Origin: Branchiostoma floridae
Taxonomy: Eukaryota > Chordata > Leptocardii > Amphioxiformes > Branchiostomatidae
DNA length: 64,000 nucleotides
Direction of reading: 5' to 3'
Assembly: GCF_000003815.2 (NCBI RefSeq)
Contig: NC_049989.1
Location: 5,260,671-5,324,670, forward strand
Shown here in pieces: positions 59,401 through 64,000 of the stretch (position 1 is its first letter; each line of letters starts with the position of its first letter). The notes under the pieces are model-generated. The model made no database searches and was not told the origin of the DNA. It saw nothing but the letters and a program-made list of their open reading frames with translations. The position numbers were made by a program, and so were the translations under genes.

Positions 59401-59533
59401 GCAAAAAGAGCTATTTGTCCATATTGCATATTATGACCCTCCTCGACCAGGAGATTACGTCTTACCTGGACTCCACCGACGGGCCTGCACCACTGGGACC
59501 TGGAAGCTGCTCAGTAGTTGAAACGTTATCCAT
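28885..59533 (-). CDS. CARD-kinesin B: tandem paralogue of CARD-kinesin A (13 coding exons found; one runs into a gap)
   Basis: Exons: 59466-59533, 54661-54813, 53799-53983, 50429-50541, 45442-45595, 44680-44855, 42719-42892 (continues into N gap), 41076-41479, 40328-40397, 35795-35964, 32539-32653, 31971-32066, 28885-29433. Five of the core exons (3-6 and 8) have exactly the same lengths as in copy A (185, 113, 154, 176, 404 nt). Expected protein is about 815 residues. Domains: CARD about 40-133; kinesin motor with P-loop GQTGSGKT 225-232, switch II DLAGTE (usual Ser is Thr); shortened stalk; VPCCECCVVCC cluster; GKGAGWV; one hydrophobic span; second Cys cluster CVRCCERAICC; NTGT-repeat tail of about 100 residues. 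Switch I is mostly hidden in the gap. The microtubule-binding NINxSL motif reads NITLSL, so motility may be altered. Function is inferred as for copy A. Confidence 0.82.
28905..29185 (-). repeat. 21-bp coding minisatellite (NTGTxxx heptads)
   Basis: Units resembling AACACCGGCACNGCNGSNNCC repeat in frame at the 3' end of CARD-kinesin B. The other frames stay open as a by-product. Absent from copy A. Confidence 0.88.
30207..30225. mobile_element. 19-bp hairpin micro-insertion with exact 7-bp target duplication
   Basis: Insert AAGGAGCTTTTATCCTTGG is flanked by AAAACCC on both sides (30200-30206 and 30226-30232). Confidence 0.85.
30490..30557 (-). pseudogene. tRNA-like sequence (degenerate)
   Basis: The minus strand has an A-box-like TGGCGTAGTGGTTAGCG and a B box GGTTCGAACCC at proper spacing, but the acceptor and T stems do not pair well. 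Probably a tRNA relic or SINE head. Confidence 0.45.
31335..31354. repeat. GCCTTGCC/GGCAAGGC hairpin
   Basis: Perfect 8-bp arms around TGGC in the last intron of CARD-kinesin B. The same arms, more widely spaced, occur at about 29630-29692. Confidence 0.6.
31971..32066 (-). CDS. CARD-kinesin B exon 12 (stalk end)
   Basis: Acceptor TTTTCTAG, consensus donor GTAAGT. Encodes EEMIRFNLELISNLEDKLDS then KKSLDNRNGVC; phase 0, joining directly to the Cys-cluster exon. Confidence 0.78.
32409..32487. repeat. AT microsatellite
   Basis: About 39 AT units between CARD-kinesin B exons 11 and 12. Confidence 0.98.
32539..32653 (-). CDS. CARD-kinesin B exon 11 (stalk)
   Basis: Acceptor ACGCATAG, donor GTATAA. 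Encodes FIEEVTGTLCEQQQQMLEN-like helix ending TQQFKMAK, equivalent to copy A exon 11. Confidence 0.78.
32896..32912. mobile_element. 17-bp hairpin micro-insertion with exact 8-bp target duplication
   Basis: Insert AAGGAGCTTTTATCTTG is flanked by TTTAGGGC on both sides (32888-32895 and 32913-32920). Confidence 0.87.
33010..33580. mobile_element. Unclassified interspersed repeat, copy 1
   Basis: Colinear diverged copy at about 56100-56730 (shared AAATGGCRTTTAATRCT, AAGCGTAAGAAGT, GGTATTCTCTT, GGAAGAGACGGCCTC). No recognisable protein. Confidence 0.7.
33591..34867. mobile_element. hAT-like element with inverted termini CCCGGTCACAAAGCGCGTA
   Basis: Left end CCCGGTCACAAAGCGCGTAC; the right end is its near complement (CGTACGCGCTTTGTGACCAGGG). 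Flanks GTTAAAGC and TTTAAAGC form a 7-of-8 target duplication. A second right end at about 34731-34757 suggests two nested or rearranged copies. A LINE 3' fossil sits inside. Confidence 0.7.
33863..34230 (+). pseudogene. LINE 3' end: C-terminal ORF fragment plus (TTCA)n tail
   Basis: The frame reads TAEDELHFVVECSLYNKERA ... ending AECSQ and stop at 34095, similar to the C-terminal cysteine region (EDExHFLxxCxLYxxxR) of LINE polymerases. It ends in a TTCATTCA microsatellite (34206-34228), a common LINE terminus. Confidence 0.8.
34880..35580. other. Intron 10 of CARD-kinesin B, nothing recognised
   Basis: AT-rich, no gene or clear repeat seen. Confidence 0.5.
35580..35780 (-). mobile_element. 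Hairpin-headed interspersed repeat, copy 3 (abuts CARD-kinesin B exon 10)
   Basis: Head ACCTTCTTCAAGGT (35767-35780 on minus), then TATGTTTTCGGGTCTGTGTG, the family signature. Confidence 0.7.
35795..35964 (-). CDS. CARD-kinesin B exon 10 (stalk; 3' end abuts a transposable element)
   Basis: Encodes VQELVNLRVTTEQEFPTRLT and CQEISDEISSRLDNFEAAP, aligned with copy A exon 10 but about 17 codons shorter. A hairpin-headed repeat (head at 35767-35780) occupies the place of the missing part. The chosen donor GTTTGA is non-consensus but keeps phase; a donor at the repeat head would break it. Confidence 0.72.
36760..38400 (+). mobile_element. Repeat element with hairpin head and two internal tandem arrays
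   Basis: Starts CATACCATAGGTATG, then a (CTTT)n tract at 36791-36815. About four ~150-bp diverged units with ACCGAATGACCTGAAATTTGG (36840-37440). About six ~120-bp units with CTGGAAGAGTCCATTCTTGC (37620-38290). No coding capacity; the terminal layout suggests one mobile unit. Confidence 0.65.
39052..39877. mobile_element. ~825-bp element with long terminal inverted repeats
   Basis: Left arm AAGCAACTGGATATGATTTT ... GGAAACGGTCAGACG ... CACTATCTTTCG; the right arm is its diverged complement (about 39800-39877). The centre has an open frame 39298-39492 (Lys/Arg/Glu-rich) without recognisable homology. A partial copy lies at about 50180-50250. Confidence 0.75.
40328..40397 (-). CDS. CARD-kinesin B exon 9 (shortened linker)
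   Basis: Encodes YLAQIVGLKRQLGNAEMSEG then TEP; 70 nt against 157 nt in copy A, having lost the basic Lys/Arg-rich part. Acceptor TTGCAG, donor GTAATA. Confidence 0.78.
40573..40643 (-). pseudogene. tRNA-like sequence (Ser/Leu-type A box, degenerate)
   Basis: The minus strand has TGGCCGAGCGGACTAAAGC (A-box of class II tRNAs) and GGTTCGAACCC (B-box). Acceptor pairing is poor; likely a relic or SINE head. Confidence 0.45.
41076..41479 (-). CDS. CARD-kinesin B exon 8 (switch II)
   Basis: 404 nt as in copy A. Encodes TGELYLVDLAGTEASGEV, NITLSLFHLAEVI, FRHSKLVMMLKRVLTGNSKT and FASDAKKIKVKPKINY; donor GTAAGT. Confidence 0.95.
42229..42307 (-). pseudogene. tRNA-like sequence (degenerate)
   Basis: The minus strand has TGGCACAGCGGTAGCATG (A-box) and GCGGGTTCGAACCCGC (B-box). 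The sequence before and after also pairs as GGTGGCACGGCAGCGG/CGCTGTGCCACG, so it may be an inverted repeat rather than a functional tRNA. Confidence 0.45.
42619..42718. other. Assembly gap (100 N) inside CARD-kinesin B exon 7
   Basis: Removes the last codons of switch I and the splice donor. Confidence 1.
42719..42892 (-). CDS. CARD-kinesin B exon 7, visible part (switch I enters gap)
   Basis: Acceptor AAATTTAG. Encodes VFDLTVPEAFRPPLNIFMFS and RRSRATSANVRSS before the N gap at 42718. Shorter than copy A by about five residues after PPLNI. The rest of switch I (RSH) and the donor are hidden. Confidence 0.85.
43790..44110 (-). mobile_element. Hairpin-headed interspersed repeat, copy 4
   Basis: The minus-strand head begins ACCTCCATGAAATGTCATGG (44077-44105), followed by TATATTTTCTGTTATGTGTC and TCTGTCTGTG. 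Confidence 0.65.
44680..44855 (-). CDS. CARD-kinesin B exon 6 (P-loop)
   Basis: 176 nt as in copy A. Encodes QTGSGKTYTMTGPPDRDMND and FFVSMLEIYNEQ; the canonical P-loop Gln is present. Donor GTAACT. Confidence 0.95.
45189..45213. mobile_element. 25-bp palindromic micro-insertion with exact 7-bp target duplication
   Basis: Arms CAAGGAGGTT and AACCTCCTTG around five T; flanked by GTCGAAA (45182-45188 and 45214-45220). Confidence 0.85.
45442..45595 (-). CDS. CARD-kinesin B exon 5
   Basis: 154 nt as in copy A. Encodes FDTVFPEETTQAEIFNTMAS and VLEGYNGCILCYG; the second half is nearly identical to copy A at nucleotide level. Donor GTAAGC. Confidence 0.95.
45660..47175. other. Intron 4 of CARD-kinesin B, repeat-derived AT-rich DNA
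   Basis: Recurring TTTGCATAATTAATAAAG-like words (about 46489-46506, 46930-46960) indicate pieces of the hairpin-headed family. A C10 run lies near 45996. No gene recognised. Confidence 0.45.
47180..47770 (+). mobile_element. Hairpin-headed interspersed repeat, copy 5
   Basis: Head ACCTTCGCCAAGAAGGT (47180-47196), TATGTTATGG, then the family body with TTTGGTATGTACATACCTTAG and TTCATTTGCATGATAATTAG. Confidence 0.65.
49002..49735 (+). mobile_element. Hairpin-headed interspersed repeat, copy 6
   Basis: Head begins ACCTCCACGAAATGTCATGG (49002-49025), TATATTTTACCC and a TGTGTGTCTGTG tract. The body is closely colinear with copy 1 (13291-14375) over about 600 bp. Confidence 0.75.
50429..50541 (-). 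CDS. CARD-kinesin B exon 4 (motor strand 1)
   Basis: 113 nt as in copy A. Encodes GIMQSNDRIQVVIRVRPLRE; donor GTCAGC. Confidence 0.92.
51450..51870 (+). pseudogene. LINE reverse-transcriptase fossil (NYRGI region)
   Basis: The frame reads DCNNYRGIILLSVVGKIYAK then ILARLQQLAKRVYPESQC, the palm-proximal RT motif of LINE elements (CNNYRGIxLLxxxGKxxxxxxxxRL). It continues as broken frames through TSD/FDLTKA-like and LQSLI-like words to about 51860. Frameshifted and truncated. Confidence 0.85.
52012..52881. mobile_element. ~870-bp TA-flanked foldback (mariner-like termini)
   Basis: Ends TACGAGGGATGATCATTCAG and, in complement, TACGAGGGGTGATCAATAAG, with the shared ACCCAGAAATAATAAGCACA sequence in both arms. 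A second internal inverted repeat is centred near 52495. Termini starting TACGAGGG and TA insertion are typical of Tc1/mariner relatives. A 100-N gap (52084-52183) lies in the left arm. Confidence 0.8.
52084..52183. other. Assembly gap (100 N)
   Basis: Run of N in the left arm of the TA-flanked foldback. Confidence 1.
53799..53983 (-). CDS. CARD-kinesin B exon 3 (CARD, C-terminal half)
   Basis: 185 nt as in copy A. Encodes DEAEIMDPENNARERAYTLV and GKDARAFEAFYDSLLM, conserved CARD helices; donor GTGGGG. Confidence 0.88.
54661..54813 (-). CDS. CARD-kinesin B exon 2 (CARD, N-terminal half)
   Basis: Acceptor GTTTCACAG, donor GTGGGT. Encodes LQLTRDSIVQRLQVHHVLGN then LRRENVVSE, aligned to copy A helices 1-2. 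Confidence 0.85.
56100..56730. mobile_element. Unclassified interspersed repeat, copy 2
   Basis: Diverged colinear copy of 33010-33580, interrupted by about 100 bp at 56315-56416 that includes a palindromic micro-insertion. Confidence 0.7.
56373..56409. mobile_element. 37-bp palindromic micro-insertion with exact 7-bp target duplication
   Basis: Arms CAAGGAGGTT and AACCTCCTTG around an AT-rich centre that is itself nearly palindromic (AAAAATCTGATTTTTT); flanked by ATGGTAC (56366-56372 and 56410-56416). Confidence 0.87.
57555..57648 (-). pseudogene. 5S rRNA-like sequence (pseudogene or 5S-derived SINE head)
   Basis: The minus strand shows TACGGCCG, CGCGTTGGCACACCCGATC, CTCGG-x-CGTTAAG (box A region) and CAGTTCTTGGATGGGAGTCC (box C / 3' region) in 5S rRNA order and spacing. 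Many substitutions; the 5' and 3' ends are lost. It could be the promoter head of a SINE3-type element. Confidence 0.75.
57790..57840 (+). repeat. Stem-loop repeat with hammerhead-like CTGAGGA...GAAA core
   Basis: Contains CTGAGGAA, a perfect 7-bp stem GATGTCT/AGACATC with loop GAC, then GAAATG. Same family as the minus-strand motif near 4560-4640. The extra A after CTGAGGA departs from a canonical hammerhead ribozyme. Confidence 0.5.
59184..59211. repeat. TTTA microsatellite
   Basis: Seven TTTA units in intron 1 of CARD-kinesin B, close to exon 1. Confidence 0.95.
59466..59533 (-). CDS. CARD-kinesin B exon 1 (start codon)
   Basis: ATG at 59531-59533; encodes MDNVSTTEQLPGPSGAGPSV then ES and a split Arg; donor GTAAG. 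Same phase and terminal ES-R as copy A exon 1. Confidence 0.75.
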
Positions 59534-60630
59534 TCTGAGTTGCGAATTGGGATTTTTCCCAGCTGTAAAGAAATCCTGATACTATGTGGCATCCATCCGG
59601 CCCAAATGTTACATCACTACCTGGGACAAAACAAGACCAACTTGACAACTGAAACGAATTTCTCGATATAAATCATGACTGACACCATGTTTTTAAGTCG
59701 TCGCGACGCACATTTAACTTCAGTACCTTTTCAAAACCGTGACCAGTTGCCAGGATGCAATGGTCAGTTTGCACACCGTGGAAACCATCCTTGGAACAAG
59801 GAGAATAAGGTGAAGGGCATTCACATAATGTTGACTCTTTAACCCTTTGGTTCATAGCGAAGTGTTTTTACGACCTTAAAGATTCTGAAGCAATTTGAAG
59901 CAAGCACATTCATTGAGGATAGAGGACACATAGAACCAGCTCCCTAATATGCTCCGAAATTGTGCACTTGGGACAAATTTCACCATTCCACCTAAGACAA
60001 ATTTTCCCCATTGTTCAGGTGTAAATGAGTGTCTAGCATGGGTTAGGGACGTCCCTCATCAGTCATGTAGGAAGCGCAATGGAGGTCCCTTGATTGTACA
60101 GTATATTTGAGAGAGCCACACCTTGACCACGCAAAAGAACCCAATACTTAGGGGTAGTAGGGGTCCTTCCCGATGTGAGTGGATCCATTCAGTCAGTACA
60201 AACCTGGCGCGTTATGTACCCCATGTGGCAGTTTACTGAGTATACAAAACAAACTACTAGTAGTTTCACGACCCCAGACCTTCGCGAAATGTTTTTAACC
60301 TTTACAACAGGTGTTGTCATTAATTATGCAAATTATGCAGGTTTAGACAATTCCCTAATTATGAAAATTCGATTTCTTTTTGCATGATTAACTTTGCACA
60401 ATACCAAAAATCATGACAATCCATCAACCCCTTCTTGAGTAATTCACTGTCAAAGTTAGTCTAACACTAAACCGGCCCTTGCAGTTCCAAAACAAACTGC
60501 TAGGGGGGCCAAACTTATACCGCCTGCTGTGTTACCCAAGCCACATTTTACGCTTTTATTGTGCATTCTACAAACGGCTTTAAAGAAATTCATGAACACT
60601 GGTACATAAAGTTTGAAAACTGGAGCATTT
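59534..60630. promoter_or_regulatory. Intergenic region: CARD-kinesin B 5' flank and QPRT 3' flank
   Basis: The first few hundred bases left of the QPRT end must hold the CARD-kinesin B promoter/5' UTR. A block at 59640-59790 (GATGGTTTCCACGGTG..., minus strand) is shared with 58000-58170. A retroelement-like GAGAGAGCCACACC...AAAGAACCC word lies at 60113-60140. Promoter position is inferred only. Confidence 0.35.
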
Positions 60631-60632
60631 TG

Positions 60633-60638
60633 TTTATT
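60633..60638 (-). terminator. Candidate QPRT poly(A) signal AATAAA
   Basis: AATAAA on the minus strand, about 320 nt downstream of the QPRT stop codon. A second AATAAA lies at 60555-60560. Use is not proven. Confidence 0.4.
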
Positions 60639-60954
60639 GACCTTTCTCAGATTCTGTACAATCATAGGCCACAGAAAAAAAGGTAACAGGCAAAGTCTTA
60701 AAAGTTCCTACCTTGACCTGTTTCAGCTTAAGTATAGTTTTAAAGCACAATATTATTCTTACATACTATACATGGCAATATAGCAACAATCATTAATCAA
60801 TGATATAACAGATCCATTATATTTCATTCAATCCAAGAAATTCTTATCAATGTCTGACATATTCAAGTATTAGGTTCTACAGAGTTTGCATTCACAAAAT
60901 CATACAGAGCAAGGTCTCATTACAAAAATAATCTAAAAAAATTCACATGATAGA

Positions 60955-63808
<2,854 letters not shown>

Positions 63809-64000
63809 CTGAAAAACACATTTAGATACAGAGACTTTAATAGACAGCTGTGTAATACTAGTAGCACACATGTCCATCAAAATGATATACTTATGTCTAG
63901 TACATTGTAAATGCTGCCATTAACATACAGAAACTTTAAAGCCATTAAATGGCATTAGGATATTGATGTTCCTGCCAAGACGTATTTTTGCAGTATTGAC
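63809..64000. other. QPRT intron continuing past the window edge
   Basis: No further QPRT exon recognised to the window end. Confidence 0.6.

Overview
The window is eukaryotic, intron-rich and TE-rich DNA, most likely from a lancelet (amphioxus) or a related invertebrate deuterostome. The basis is metazoan POT1 and QPRT orthologues with many short, phase-consistent exons, an apparently novel death-fold fusion gene, and dense small inverted-repeat elements. The species assignment is inference. There are four assembly gaps (N runs) at 7227-7326, 26417-26679, 42619-42718 and 52084-52183.

All four protein-coding genes I can support lie on the minus strand. From left to right: (1) the 5' half of a POT1-like telomere-protection gene (about 46-2964, continuing off the left edge); (2) CARD-kinesin A (5719-22082); (3) CARD-kinesin B (28885-59533); (4) the 3' part of QPRT, quinolinate phosphoribosyltransferase (60955-63808, continuing off the right edge). 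I built the exon models by hand from splice signals, codon phase and homology. For CARD-kinesin A the 15 coding exons sum to 2658 nt, an exact multiple of 3, giving 885 residues with no internal stop.

The main discovery is the pair of tandem paralogues (2) and (3). Each encodes an N-terminal CARD, then a complete kinesin motor, then a helical coiled-coil-like region, then a cysteine cluster (CCECCxVCC), a shared GKGAGWV motif and one hydrophobic membrane segment near the C terminus. I know of no described protein with this order. It suggests a membrane-attached microtubule motor that can be recruited by, or can recruit, CARD-containing immune or apoptotic adaptors. The copies differ: B has lost two tail exons, carries a 21-bp minisatellite coding for an NTGT-rich tail, has a degenerate microtubule-binding segment, and has a transposable element abutting one exon.

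Introns and intergenic DNA are full of mobile-element debris. It includes LINE reverse-transcriptase fossils, a TTAA-flanked foldback of about 1.75 kb, a TA-flanked foldback, a hAT-like element, hairpin-headed repeats, a 42-bp minisatellite, a 5S-rRNA-like sequence and degenerate tRNA-like sequences. A second notable signal is a family of tiny (17-45 bp) palindromic insertions, all starting with (C)AAGGAG and mostly flanked by exact 7-8 bp target-site duplications.
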